Assembly (NCBI GenBank): GCA_028015205.1
Contig: CM051521.1
Coordinates: 120,660,614 to 120,724,613 of the forward strand
From: Mytilisepta virgata
Lineage: Eukaryota; Mollusca; Bivalvia; Mytilida; Mytilidae
DNA: 64,000 bases
Direction: 5' to 3'
Every line of letters starts with the position of its first letter. Within the stretch, counting starts at the first letter, position 1. This document shows, one piece after another, positions 49,216-60,926 of this stretch. The notes below the pieces were generated by a model. That model had not been told where the DNA came from. It made no database searches and was given only the letters and a program-made list of their open reading frames with translations. The translations under genes and the position numbers were made by a program.

Positions 49216-50639
49216 ATATAGCTTCAGTGACATATATATATCTTTGGATTAACAAAAACACACACACCCACACATTAATGAAATTAAATATTTTCCCAAG
49301 AAGAACCAATTCGTTATTTAAAATGCCCCATTCAGGACTCTTGGTGTGCAACTGCCTGGCATTTCCCAAATTAAGTTTATAACTTCATTCAATATTCAAT
49401 TGTAAATACAATACTACAGATAACTGAGTATACATACAGGTTCAGCATTCTCAATAGTCTTTGCACGTATTGAATAATGTTGTTTCAGTGCAGACAAATG
49501 ACTTTGTCCATTAATACTATCAATTTCCAACCAGTCACGAATACTAGGAACTAAGCAGTATGTTTGTTTTTAATCCGATGAAATGTTTCTTGACCTGAAT
49601 TTTTAACAAAAATAGTCGCCTTTACAACAGTAATGACGGTATAGTCATATCACAAAGTCCCAAATGTAAAAATAATTGAAAAAAAATTCTATGATTATAC
49701 AAGAAAAAAAATAAATTAAAAAGATAGGCTATGAATCTATATAATATGTTTATATTTTTCCCCCGTCGTGTGTCTTTTCTTTTATGTCGTTTTGTTTCAT
49801 GTGTCATCATCTTAATGACTTGAAATTGAATTTTCTTGTTTTGTTCATTATTTTTATTAATCCGTATGATCCTTTTATTCTATTCATTGTTGTAGTCTAA
49901 AATTGTCAAACGATGTGATCATAAGTTAGCTCGTCAGAGAAGAATAAACGTTAGCGACATCACGTTTTTTATATCTAGATTTTGTAAGAAGGAGTACACA
50001 TTCCTTTGTTCGAACAGATTGATTGTTTCTGCATGCCATCCTAGTTTCTATTGTAATGTCGTGAATAAATACAGACGTCTTATCACTCAGTAAGGGCTAC
50101 AGATATGAAATTTAATGAATTTCTGATATAATGTTTTTTTTTTCTCCATGACTTTTAGACTTTAAGTATTTACTGGACTCTCACGAATGCTGTCGATTTC
50201 AGTTGAACTCGATGTCGAAATACCATTTAACCCTTTATGGGAGTATTATTTCTGACTATTTCGTTAAACATAGCACGATAGTATCCGGCAAGCTGCTTAA
50301 CAAGTTTTACCGTTAAACAGGCACATTTTGACCCTGCCATACAATTATCACTTTATTGTTAATCACACTGTGTTTACTTTCATAGTTTGCTTTATAGAGC
50401 AGAGGGTCAGGAAAGAGAAGGGTTCCCATATAACCGGTCCTATTGTATAAAAAAGTTTGATTTCTCTACGCTATGTACTTCCTTTCACATGATAAACTAA
50501 AATATGTCTTTCGTGATTTAATTCACCATTTTTCTGGTCTAAACAAGGGATACAAAGATACGCTTATCTGATATTAGGTAAGGAAAATGCTTTTTTGTAA
50601 ATTAAACACATTGATTTCAACAAAAGTACTCTGATACTG
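49216..50639. other. Caspase intron, nothing recognised
   Basis: AT-rich. No repeats or exons that I can support. Confidence 0.4.
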
Positions 50640-51030
50640 ATTTTGTTGAGTTTGGTGGACACATTTTTCAACAGATGGTCGGAATGCTAATTGGGACCAA
50701 CAGCGAGCTGTCCTTGTTATCATCTGAAGCTAAGTCTTTTAATTTCAGTTTCCGTTATACAGATGCCATGTTATATAATAATCCTTACTCAAGTTGAGGA
50801 TTACCTATATCTCATTGACAATGAACTTTAAAACAAAGACACCACAGACGCACGCACATCTGCTTCCTATCTAGACTTTTACATAGACGATAAAGGGCGA
50901 TTGAAATCAAGATTGAATGACAAGCGTATTGATTTTAACTTTCACATTGTAAATTCCCTTTCTTGGCAATAACATACCAAAGTCTCCAGTCTTATGGTAT
51001 ATACATTTCACAGTTGACTCCTTTATTCCC
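50640..51030 (+). pseudogene. Penelope-like reverse transcriptase fragment
   Basis: Plus-strand pieces: FVEFGGHIFQQMVGMLIGTN, FSFRYTDAML (the Y-x-D-D box altered to YTDA), TTDARTSASYLDFYIDDKG and LNDKRIDFNFHIVNSLS. This order matches the palm of Penelope-type reverse transcriptases abundant in bivalves. Stops and frameshifts are present and the ends are missing. It abuts an inverted repeat block at 51040. Confidence 0.65.
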
Positions 51031-51039
51031 TGCATGTGA

Positions 51040-51415
51040 TATATATACATCGATTTTGTTTCATCCTGATTGGACGACAAGCATGGCTGCCATGGGCAAT
51101 TCTTGTTTCTGATTGGCTGATATAAAAACCGCTTGTCCAAATGGGGCGAAACTTAACAGAAGCATCTATGGAAGGTTTTTTTCACAAAGTTTTTTTTTCA
51201 TATTGTCCAGATCAGGGGACAAACATGGCCGCCATGGATATTTCTTGTTTCTGATTGGTTAATTAAAAAACAATTTTTTCTCTAAAATTGCTGGGCCAAA
51301 TAGAGCCAAAACTGTCAGAAAGTGTCTATGGAAGGGCCTTTATCCCTCATTTTGTTACAATTGAATAACAAACATGGCTGCCACAGATGCCATGTGAGCG
51401 ATACAGACTACTAAT
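51040..51415 (-). repeat. Inverted fragment of the 4765-6130 repeat family
   Basis: The minus strand carries AACCAATCAGAAACAAGAA, CCATGGC(G/A)GCCAT and TTGTCC(A/C/G)ATC in two to three units. The GCTCACATGGC end motif at the right (51385-51400) is on this strand's 5' side, so the fragment is rearranged. Confidence 0.65.
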
Positions 51416-51989
51416 GTGACATCTACTAATTCTTCACTTTTGGTATTAGGGAATTAATTGCTATAAACATGTATTACAATTTTGATTTTTCTAAAACTGA
51501 AAATTTAAGCTTCTGACGTAAACGGCCCCTTCACTTTTCAATTTATGCATACTTTTTCTTTACCGTATTGCCATACACCATAAGCGCAATTAGAATTATG
51601 ATTTTCAAAACTCGATGCTTACAGGGATCCAATTTCTAAAACTGAATGTTTGTGATCTAAATTTTTTCATTATTTATTGAATTTAGTGATTTAATTTCTT
51701 CATACTATCTGTAAATGGGCAACAAGATTTTTTTACTTTAGGTAAGCGTCTCAAATAATTGTAGGGGAAGCGGGGATAAGTGTCGGTTCTGACGGTAGGG
51801 ATAGCTTTCTAGTTATTTTAAGTTTTTTATTCTTTTAGTAAATACATGTATTCTTGTATTTTTTGTCTGATATATTTCATTCTCACGAGTTTGTCTTGCT
51901 TGTCGTATAGGAATTATTTTGTGATAGGCCTATTTGTTGTTTTATCTGAATGTCTGCTGATTGGTTGGAGGTAATTGATTTGTATATCA
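51416..51989. other. Caspase intron, nothing recognised
   Basis: AT-rich, without repeats or exons. Confidence 0.4.
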
Positions 51990-52158
51990 TTGTTGACCTC
52001 TCCTGTTGTCCGTTTTATTGTTGACCACTCCTGTTGTCCCTTATATTGTTGACCTCTCCTGTTGTCCGTTCTATTGTTGACCTCTCCTGTTGTCCGTTCT
52101 ATTGTTGACCTCTCCTGTTGTCCGTTCTATTGTTGATTTCTCCTGTTGTCCGTTCTAT
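51990..52158 (+). repeat. 28-bp minisatellite, 6 copies
   Basis: TGTTGACCTCTCCTGTTGTC plus CGTTCTAT repeats exactly every 28 nt from 51991. The outer copies carry single changes and the inner ones are identical, as in an actively slipping or converting array. Confidence 0.9.
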
Positions 52159-52729
52159 CATTTATACGTCTTCCCAGATCAGGTGTTTGAATCTATACAC
52201 GATTTTCAAAAGAAAGAGGATTGAAAATGTCAAAACATTAATCACTGAAATGTATGTATATCTTAATGTTTTATATCATTATTCATCCTATTCGTTTGTG
52301 CTAATTAGTGATCATATTCATTTTTCTGTTTTACACCATGAGATCACGCCATCAATCTAATAAGTGACTAGTCTGAGATAAACAGTCTATGACACCAATT
52401 TCGATCCACTTTACAAGCTTATTTCTACAAATCATTTCTCATCAACACTGCTCAAGGCTAAAATATAGACAGCCGAAACAAATCATTTTATGTTGTATAC
52501 ATGTATCATATTCATCTCCAAAATAGCAATAAAAACAATTATTTATAACCGTGGGTCGAAGACTCAATAGGATTGCATTTAATGTGTATAAAAGGATTAT
52601 ATGCAATAGCCATACCATATCCCGGTAGGTTTATGATCACCAGTAACAAAATCAATGTGACATGCAACACCAAACATTGTAAATAAAATAAAATTTGGGG
52701 GATGCAATTTTTGTGAAAAATGAAAAAGT

Positions 52730-53245
52730 TCTACAACGTTGAAAAATCTGAAAATTTCCTTTAAATTGCATACTACTCCATCATGCATATCTTCAATATG
52801 TCCATAAACATTCTGCCAAATTTCAAAGACCTGGGTTAATAGCTGTAGGAGAGGTTGATTACAAAAAAATGGTGCCCTCCATATACAATTGCTGTAAGAA
52901 TGTCTAATTTCCACAACATGGAAAATCTGGAAAAAAATTCTTCAAATGGTATTATAGCCCTTCAAGCACATCATTAACATTTGGCAAAGTTTCAATTGAA
53001 CGATCTGCATTGACAGCTGTAGGAGGAGTTGATTACACAAAATTGGCACCATCCATAAACAATATGTTACAAAAAATTACTAGGTTACACAATTTGGAAA
53101 ATCTGGAAAAAATCATCCAAATTACTTCATACTCTTTCATGCCCATTTTCAATATGTCTAGAACCATTGATCTTGTTTAAAAGCTGTAGGAGGAGTTGCA
53201 CAAAATAGGTACACTATTTTCGACACCTGTGCAACCCGGCCAAAA
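52730..53245 (+). repeat. ~175-nt tandem array ending in GTGCAACCCGGCC
   Basis: Three diverged units with GGAAAATCTGGAAAAAA, GCATACT(A/C)(C/T)TCATGC, AGCTGTAGGAGGAGTTGATT and ATTGGCACCATCC. The end motif is shared with the 6.7-8.3 kb array, so these are two branches of one family. Confidence 0.7.
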
Positions 53246-53601
53246 ATGAAGGTATGTTCTTGAGTGAGATACACCATAGCTTTAAAAAAAATCATTTCAA
53301 GCTCTCAAAAGACAAAAAAGAGAGTTCACTCAGACAATAAACTCTTTGATAAATATACACCCCAGTGGCTTGAAGACTTTAAATTCATACTGGCCTCTCA
53401 CAAATATTTGCGATTTCTACTGAACTCTATGACTACAACAGAGTAAGTAAGATATTTTAAAAGTATCTATATAAGGGCACAGCCATTCAACTTTAAGGGG
53501 GGAGGGGGTAGGTTTTTTTTATATTGGTTTAAAAATTTTTTTTCAAGGTATGGACACAATTTTATTTTTTGTCGACTACAATAAAATCAAATTTTTTTTT
53601 C

Positions 53602-53840
53602 TTACCATGTCGAATCAAAAAAAATATTTGAGCAATGCCCAGAAAGAAAAAGGTGTGTGTATTTATTCCTATGAAATCATTAGCGGTAAATAAAACTGGT
53701 TTATACTATGAATTTGTTTTTACCATGTCGAATCAAAAAAAAAAAAAAAAAAAAATATTTGAGCAATGCCCAGAAAGTAAAAGGTGTGTGTATTTATTCC
53801 TATGAAATCACTAGCAGTAAATAAAACTGCTATATACTAT
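53602..53840 (+). repeat. 118-nt duplication with A-run expansion
   Basis: TTACCATGTCGAATCAAAAA, GAGCAATGCCCAGAAAG and GTGTGTGTATTTATTCC occur twice (53602 and 53720). The A run is longer in the second copy (19 or more against 8). Confidence 0.8.
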
Positions 53841-54048
53841 GAATTTGTTTTTATAATAAAACTTTGCATATACTTTTCATTTGTAAATTCAAAACAAGAT
53901 TAGTTCAGATCTTGCAACACACATCCATGCACATAGGTCCATCTCCTAAATATATATATACCATAGTCTCTATGATATTCCCTGGGTGGTGATGGTGTCG
54001 ATTGTGGTTTAAGACATTCACCGTCTGGTCATGTATGCATATTTAAAC

Positions 54049-55490
54049 TAGAGGCTCAGAGGGCTGAGCCTGTATCGCTCAACTGGCATGAAAGTCGTTT
54101 TATTGATGTACCTCAAAGAGAGAAGTCACTTCTCCCTATCATTATGAAGTGTGGTAAGCCTTGTAGAAACCAAATTTTTCTGCATCAAGGTCTTCTACTC
54201 AAAGGTCAGCATTTTCTAAAATTTGGCGGTTCTCCAGAAGATTTTTGCATGTATTTCCCATAAGGTATTATGTTAACCTAAGCCCTGTACTGGTGGCCTT
54301 CTTCAATGAGGGATTTTTCTTATATTAATAATTAATATACATTTTCTTTCAAGTTTGGCTCTATTTTGCCAAGCAGATTCAGAGAATGTTTTTTAAAAAT
54401 CAACCAATCAGAAACAAGAATTGCCCATGGTGGCCATGTTTGTCGCATAATCTTGTCAAAATGAGGTAACCTTGTAAAAAATCTCCCACAGATGCTTCCT
54501 GTCAAGTTTCGTTTCATTTTGCCAAGCGGTTTCAGAGAAGAAGATTTCTTTAAATCAGCCAATCAGAAATAAGAATTGCCCATGGAAGCCATGCTTGTCG
54601 TCTAATCAGGATGACAAAAAAATAATTTCATAAAAGAATTTCCATAGATGCTTCCTGTCAAGTTTGGCTGACAGTTTTGGCCAAGCAGTTCCAGATAAAA
54701 AAAAATTTAATCAACCAATGAGAAACAAGAATTGCCTATGGCGGTCATGTTTGTTGCCTGATCGGTAAGATATAAGGAAATTTTGTAAAGAACCTCTGTA
54801 AAGTTTCGTTCCATTTGGCAAAGCAATTTCAGAGAAGAATATTTTTTTTTATATCAGCCAATCAGAAACAAGAACTGCCCCATGGCAGCAATATTTGTAG
54901 TCCGATCTGGACAAAATGAGGAAACTTTGTAATGATCCTCCCACAGATGCTTGCTGTCAAGTTTCGTTCCATTTGGGCCAGTAATTCCAGAGAATATTTT
55001 TTAAATCAACCAATGAGAAACAAGAATTTCCCATGGTGGCCATATTTTTTGCCCAATCTTGACTAAATGAGGAAAATTTGTAAAGAACCTCCATAGATGC
55101 TTCCTGTCAAGTATCCTTCTATTTGGCCAAGCAATTTCAGAGGAGATTTTTTTTTTTTATATCAGCCAATCAGAAACAATAACTGCTAATGGCGGCCATA
55201 TTTGTAGTCCGATCGGAACGAAATGAGGAAACTTTATACAGGACCCCCATATATGCTTCCTGTTAAATTTGTTTCATTTGACCATGCAGTTTCAGAGGAG
55301 ATTTTTTAAAACTTAGCCAATCAGAAACAATAATTGGCCATGGCGGCCATGTTTTTGTCCGATCGGGCACGAAATGAGCAAACTTTGTAAAGGACCTTAC
55401 ATAGATGCTTCCTGCCAAGTTTTATTTCATTTGGCCGAGTGGTTTCAGAGAAGATTAAAATTTGAAAAGTTAACGGACGGACGGACGGTG
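54049..55490 (+). repeat. Second copy of the 4765-6130 element
   Basis: It begins CTAGAGGCTCAGAGGGCTGA with the same hairpin (54052-54071), carries about eight ~155-nt units (GATGCTTCCTGTCAAGTTTC, CCATGG(C/T)GGCCAT), and ends in GGACGGACGGACGGTGAGCT, lacking the GGCCTTTGGCC hairpin. Identity to the first copy looks high at the 5' end. Confidence 0.75.
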
Positions 55491-55499
55491 AGCTCAAAA

Positions 55500-56223
55500 G
55501 GTACAATGCTTTGATAATCATGATTGTTGCTCTTCATCTTGATAGTTAATCACTGAAAGGTCAAGTATGACTGAAAAACTAAGGAAAGTCTTTTATTATG
55601 TTCAAAATAAATCAAGTCAGGTTTGTATTAACAAATGATCTAAAGCTTTTCTTGTAATGCTTGTGATTTTTTAAATCAACTCTCGGATTCAAATTTTCTT
55701 TGTTGAAAGAATATATCTAAACCAGATTTTTTCCCAAAGTTTTGTAAAACAGATTATTTTTTTGGCCCTTGGTGCAACAGATTATTTTTTTGTAGGCCCT
55801 TGCTGCAACAAATTATTTTTTTCCTCCCCCTTTTCACAAAAAAACCATAACCCCCCTCCTTTGAAGTTAAATGGTTGTTCCCTAACTGACGAAGTGCTTA
55901 ACATTCATATGTTTTTATTCGAAAGAAAAAAGTCAATCAATTAGTTATAGATGATGTAGGTTAAAGAGATTGATGTGTAGTTATTTCTGAACGATATTTT
56001 AACTAATCGATAACTACCTGGAACTTCAAAGTTACTATTGGTCATTAGTTTCAAAAGACACGTGACAAAAATCATCGTCTGCTGTGAATAATCATATTCA
56101 TCCAGTGCGTTTCAGTGATAACATTTGATTGTCATCGATGTGTTTATTGAAAGCGAATGTTAGACTAACGATGCAACAAAAAGTTAAATAGACGGAAGAA
56201 TTGATAGGACGTTTGTCTTTACA
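55500..56223. other. Upstream region of caspase exon B
   Basis: A short ~30-nt repeat at 55745-55830 (CAGATTATTTTTTTGGCCC and variants), then AT-rich unique sequence. The promoter of exon B, if separate, lies here. No core element stands out. Confidence 0.4.
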
Positions 56224-56321
56224 ATGGTTACGCTTTGTCAGTCGACGGAGTCTATTTTGTCACGACTCAGTCCAACGTCAGTTGATAAACCGCAATCTCC
56301 TTATCTACTAAGAAAAGCAAG
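56224..56321 (+). CDS. Caspase alternative first coding exon B
   Basis: The ATG at 56224 (good context ACAATGG, in-frame TAA at 56185) encodes MVTLCQSTESILSRLSPTSV, then DKPQSPYLLRKA, ending phase 2 at donor GTAAGG. It joins exon 63744 in frame. It shares LSRLSP...SPYLLR with exon A and the bases around CACGACT(C/G)AGTCC. The leader is ten residues longer than in A. No acceptor is needed upstream, so it would have its own promoter. Expression is not shown by sequence. Confidence 0.75.
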
Positions 56322-57305
56322 GTAAGGCTCTTTCTAATAAGATTTTTTTTTAATTTCCGTGATTTATTGTAATTAACATTCTTGGTATAAATTTAAAATT
56401 AAATCCATTAAATGTGCTGAAATTGTTAAATGAACTCTTTATATATATATGTATGTCAACGTGCTAGAGAACCCGAGTCATTGCTAGCAAATTTGTCCAT
56501 AATGTTGTTTATTCTACTTGGTTGTATCTCATTACCTGCATATATGCATATTCCATTGGACCATTTTGTTTGCGATTTTGAATGTTTTAATTTGAAAAAT
56601 ATATTTCCATTTATTCAGCCTTAAAAGCCCATTTGCGCATTTACTTTCATTCCAAGGATTCCTATAATTGAGGAATAAATTGTTCCAGATATGGTTAGAA
56701 TATACAGGAAACTGCACAATATAATCGATAGGAAACTGTCCTGAATCAAAGCTGAATATTGTTATAGAGGAGATTATTTATCAGAAAAACTTTGTACGCC
56801 ATTATACAAAATCAATCTTTCTGGTCATTACTTTATCAAAAGTCTTCTACCAATTACTCCATCAACGACCTTATAGAATAGAGATTTGTCCTGGTGAGTG
56901 GTCTGCCACTTCTGTAGTGTAGAGATTATAGCTTTTATGGTAATTTATACTTCAACACTTTCACTTAATTAACATTCTTTTGAATTGTATAATCACTAAT
57001 GCAACTGATATTACAAAAATTATAAACCGTTAACGAATACTAGTATCTCTGATCTTAGTTATATTTTGGTTGCAACTTTTGTTTATTTTTGCAGTTTAAC
57101 AGGTTCTTCAACATGTTGGAGTATCATGTTGGCTATGTAGAGTTTTGGCCTTGAGCACTTCTGGCAAGAAAAATGCATAGCTTTTATAACGAAATTGGCA
57201 TCAGTGTTTGTTTATTAAACGAATGATGTTCATTTCAATGTTTAATATCGTTCATCAATTCTCCACATTTATATTTGCTAGTGTTTTCTTATAAAAAAAA
57301 ACTTG
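56322..57305. other. Caspase intron, nothing recognised
   Basis: AT-rich. A 14-nt TA run near 56440. No exon or repeat seen. Confidence 0.4.
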
Positions 57306-57840
57306 GGACCTCGATGGGCGAGTGGTCTAGGTAGTTCGTCATGAATCGTGACAAATGATCACTTGCCTGTCAACACTGAGGTTGTGAGTCGAAAGTGGAA
57401 AAGAGGATGTTGCGAAATATTCCATCATTTGTTTTTGTATGAAATCTTTCATTTTGTAAGAAAAAGATTGATTTGAAATATGATCAAATTTTCAATACCA
57501 TCAATGAGATATCATATGGTAATTTAGAAAAAGATTTTTGTTGTTTCCATGGCAACGAATAAGTAATAAAAAACAATTAACGTTATGAATGTTTATTTTG
57601 GCCCCGATATTCAATAGCATTAGAATTTAAAGAAGTTCTGAAACAACATTGAATCAGCCTTTGCTTGGTTCTTAGAAATAGCTGTACTTAATTGGCAAGA
57701 ATTGCCAATTTTCCTACGAAGGTGGGTAGTTCTCTCCGGGTACCATGACTCCTCCACCAATAAAAACTGGCCGCCGCGAAATAGCCAAATGTGCTGAAAA
57801 CGGCGTAAACCCCCAACTAAACAATCAAACAATCATAAAA
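57306..57840 (+). repeat. SINE (family 2) split by ~280 nt of other sequence
   Basis: Head at 57306-57400 (CGATGGGCGAGTGGTCTAGG, GTCAACACTGAGGTTGTGAG); tail at 57690-57840 (AATTGCCAATTTTCCTACGA, AAACTGGCCGCCGCGAAATA, GAAAACGGCGTAAAC, then AAACAATCAAACAATC). In the copy at 26986-27240 the two parts are contiguous. The stretch 57405-57685 between them matches nothing else here. Confidence 0.75.
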
Positions 57841-58375
57841 AAAACGTCTTACGTCCACTTATGGGATTGCACAGTTGTTTGTTGAAATATTGTAAAAAGT
57901 CACCTACAAGGAGTTTCAAATGTGTTCAACACCCTAGAGTAAGACCATTTAAAATATAGTGAGGGTGATTTTCAATCGCACAATTATTTATTTTCAGCTT
58001 TAGCGATGCTTAATTTTATTTTCTAAAACACATATGGTTGTATCTTTATTTCAGCTTTTCATAACCAATTATGTTCTAATCTTGTGGATTTTTATTTTTT
58101 TCGTAGTATAGTTCTACCACATTCATTTTGACATAATTATTTTTTGTATAACATTTTCGTCCCATAATGATCTTTACAAAAAACCTGACATTTAAACTAA
58201 GGATTACATCTCAAAAGCATAAAGAGGACAAATATACCTAAGGAAAAATCCTAAAAACGTAATCCATTAGACAGACAAAACCCGGAAAGACAAATGAACA
58301 ACCACAAGCACAACAAATAAACACCGAAAACTAAAAACTAAAAAACAATGAACAACACGAACTCCTATAAAAACC
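57841..58375. other. Caspase intron, nothing recognised
   Basis: AT-rich. Near 58195-58370 there are A-rich lines with ACAAACAACCACAAG-like strings that may be the outer edge of the retroelement to the right. Confidence 0.35.
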
Positions 58376-59560
58376 AGGAGTAAACTCAGGTGCTCCGGAA
58401 GGTTAAGCAGTTCCTGCTCTGTATACGGCACCCGTCGTGAAGTTCAACAAAGTCAATCCAGTGGTAGTCACAAATCGGTGGAGGTACATGAAATGTTACG
58501 ACAGTGTGAACAGGTCCAACAAGATATTGGAACACTGTAACGGTCAATCAATTCGTAATGACGACCGTAAAATTTCCTAAGTGATGACATCTACTTATCC
58601 CTGATAAACCCCTGGTTAAGAAGCTTTTGTGACAGCAGTAATCCTCTTTGTCGAAAGTCATGGTAACTCACGCATGTCCTTGAATATCGGATAAGCTGAG
58701 AAACGTAGACGCCATATGCAGGCGATGCTGGTATATTTCTACTCAAGAAGGGAAAGTTAACAACAGGAAAGTCGAAGTCATCACGTTTGTCATAAAGTTT
58801 TGTCTTCAGATGTCCCTCATTGTCTATTTCTCTATGTCTTGAATGAAGTCCCCTTCATATGATTACAGAAACAGATCGGAGAGAGAGGAGCAAAGTTTAT
58901 TCCCATTGGAATGCCGATTATTTATTGAAAAATTCGACCGCCAAATTCAACAAATATGTTGTCTATGAGAAAATCTATCATGTTTGTAATTTCATCTTCA
59001 AAATACTTTTTGTCAGAATCAGAGTGGTTTTTAACGAAATAAGCCTTTTCTCTACCTAAAACTAGATGTGAAATTTTTCTTGAAAAAACATTGATGAACT
59101 AGTTGTTTCTATCGATATTTTAATTGAGAATGGGGTATGGTAGTATAGAGTGTAGAGAAGTCGAATGTTTTTATACTGTTGCATGTAGCCAAAGATTTTG
59201 ATTTTAGATATTGTAGTAATTTTTTTGATTTTTTAAGAATCCACGTCTGATTGACGCCACTGGTGGAATATGATGTTTCACAGTAATTCTGAATGCCCTC
59301 TTTAATACATGTCAATATGAATGTTAACATCTTTGAAAGAGGTTTCGTAGAGCAATTACACCAGCAATGTACCTCTGTTTAAACGAATTCTTATGTAGTT
59401 TAGAAATCCAATAAAGAGCAGGAATGTCCATTTCTTCACCCTTTGTAGAAATGCCAAAAGAATGAAGAATGGTCGGGTGGTTATCAAGGACTTCCTGCTT
59501 AGTGAGTGTGGTCGATGTATAAGTTGGGTTACCTGCAGTGTTACCTATTCCCAACTCGTT
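58376..59560 (-). pseudogene. Penelope-like reverse transcriptase pseudogene, active-site segment deleted
   Basis: On the minus strand from the right: IPALYWISKLHKNSFKQRYI (59324-59554), GIQNYCETSYSTSGVN and KTFDFSTLYTTIPHSQL (59109-59330), FVEFGGRIFQ then GIPMGINFAPLLSDLFL (58880-58990), then DKRDDFDFPVVNFPFL, SPAYGVYVSQLIRYSR and SLRKFYGRHYELIDRY. These are ordered blocks of the palm and thumb of Penelope-like reverse transcriptases. The segment with the Y-x-D-D box is missing between the APLLSDLFL and DKRDDFDF blocks, and frames shift several times. Dead copy. Confidence 0.7.
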
Positions 59561-59680
59561 TTTAAGACACTCAAAATAATAGTTCTTGCTGACAAAAACG
59601 ATGTTATTATTTTTTACCTTCGGTTTTTATGGTCTTTACCACGATTTTTATCCTTCTGTGATGAGCAAAAGGTAACATGA

Positions 59681-60215
59681 AAAGGGGAAACACAAGAAAT
59701 TATTGATATCATATATTATGATATGACTCCGTTTATGTGAACAGATTACATTGTACAAGTACTGATCCCAATAATGGAGAAATTATAAATATGGAGCAAC
59801 AAATTGTAATTTAGTAACCTTTTCGCCTATATTTAGAACACAATTAGAAGTATTGTCAGGCATATCAAGAAAATAAACAGAGATACACGCCAATGTAGAT
59901 TATAATTGACCTTGGAAAAGGAAAAGGGGGAGGGGGTCATGCAATATTCTACATATTCTACTTAACTAAAGTTATTTAATTTTCAATACAGTATTGTAAA
60001 TTCTGTATCAGCCCTTCGGTATGTTGAATTATTGTTTTGATGTTCAGATATTCCCTGAACTCTGCTGATAAGATATGGTTTGATGAATTACAAATATAGT
60101 GCTCAAGCCCATAATTTGGAAATCAAAACAATACTCCCAAAATTGTATAGATTAAAATCGAAATGATCGAAAAAAGTGAAAACCAAAAACTAACTTACGA
60201 CATAGATAAACATGA
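59681..60215. other. Caspase intron, nothing recognised
   Basis: AT-rich unique-looking sequence with a short GGAAAAGGGGGAGGGGG run near 59915-59935. Confidence 0.4.
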
Positions 60216-60335
60216 GTTTTCCAGATATTCAACAATTTAAAACAGTAAATTAATTGTTTTCCAGATATTCAATAATTTAAAACAGTAAATTAATTGTTTT
60301 CCAGATTCAACAATTTAAAACAGTAGATTAATTAT
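60216..60335 (+). repeat. 40-bp tandem repeat, 3 copies
   Basis: GTTTTCCAGATATTCAACAA plus TTTAAAACAGTAAATTAATT at 60216, 60256 and 60296; the third lacks a few bases. Same period as, but different sequence from, the array at 39531. Confidence 0.85.
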
Positions 60336-60646
60336 CAGTTTCACAAATACAATAGCAATTAATATAATGGCATTATTGAGGATCTATCAGCAGATAATCC
60401 ACTCAGTGATGGCAACAACTGTTCAATGATACCAAATTACAGATAAATAATTGCACCCTCGGGTAATATATGTATTTTGAATAATAAACGAAGATACCAA
60501 ATTCTTTTAAAGTGCGATGTGCATTTCATCAAGTATGCTTGTGACCAAATTTTGGGAAAGCCAAATACATAAATAAGTAAATAAATATCACCAAAACATT
60601 GTGTTCAATGTACTTTGTGTTTGGTGGTAGATACTAATTGTAGAAA

Positions 60647-60775
60647 GGACACTGGCGTATTGGAAGTTTGCATGGACATGAATGGAAGCATTGTTACGGA
60701 TTGTAGCATGGACACTCGCTTATTGGAAGTTTGCATGCATGGACATGAAAGGAAGCATTGTTACGGATTTTAGCA
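60647..60775 (+). repeat. 63-nt tandem duplication
   Basis: GGACACT(G/C)GC, TTATTGGAAGTTTGCATG and AGGAAGCATTGTTACGGATT occur twice, with a CATG insertion in the second copy. Confidence 0.8.
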
Positions 60776-60891
60776 TAAACATCTCGGAAGCCTCGGTTGA
60801 CAATATTTTCTCTGGGTTACAATATACTCCGTCACCCTCTTAGAAATGTGTTATTTATATATTAAAATCTGATAATTTCCTTACATAGCAA

Positions 60892-60892
<1 letters not shown>

Positions 60893-60925
<33 letters not shown>
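60893..60925 (+). repeat. Poly-A tract (33 nt)
   Basis: An uninterrupted A run following ACATAGCAAC. I see no retroelement body just upstream that it would be the tail of, so it may be a simple repeat. Confidence 0.9.

Positions 60926-60926
<1 letters not shown>

Noticed and set aside
53264..53446. 60-codon plus-strand frame ending in a possible GTAAGT donor
   Set aside because: The donor-like GTAAGT at 53443 is appealing, but the peptide has no recognisable family, and its start lies in the end of a tandem repeat; phase to other caspase exons gives no support.
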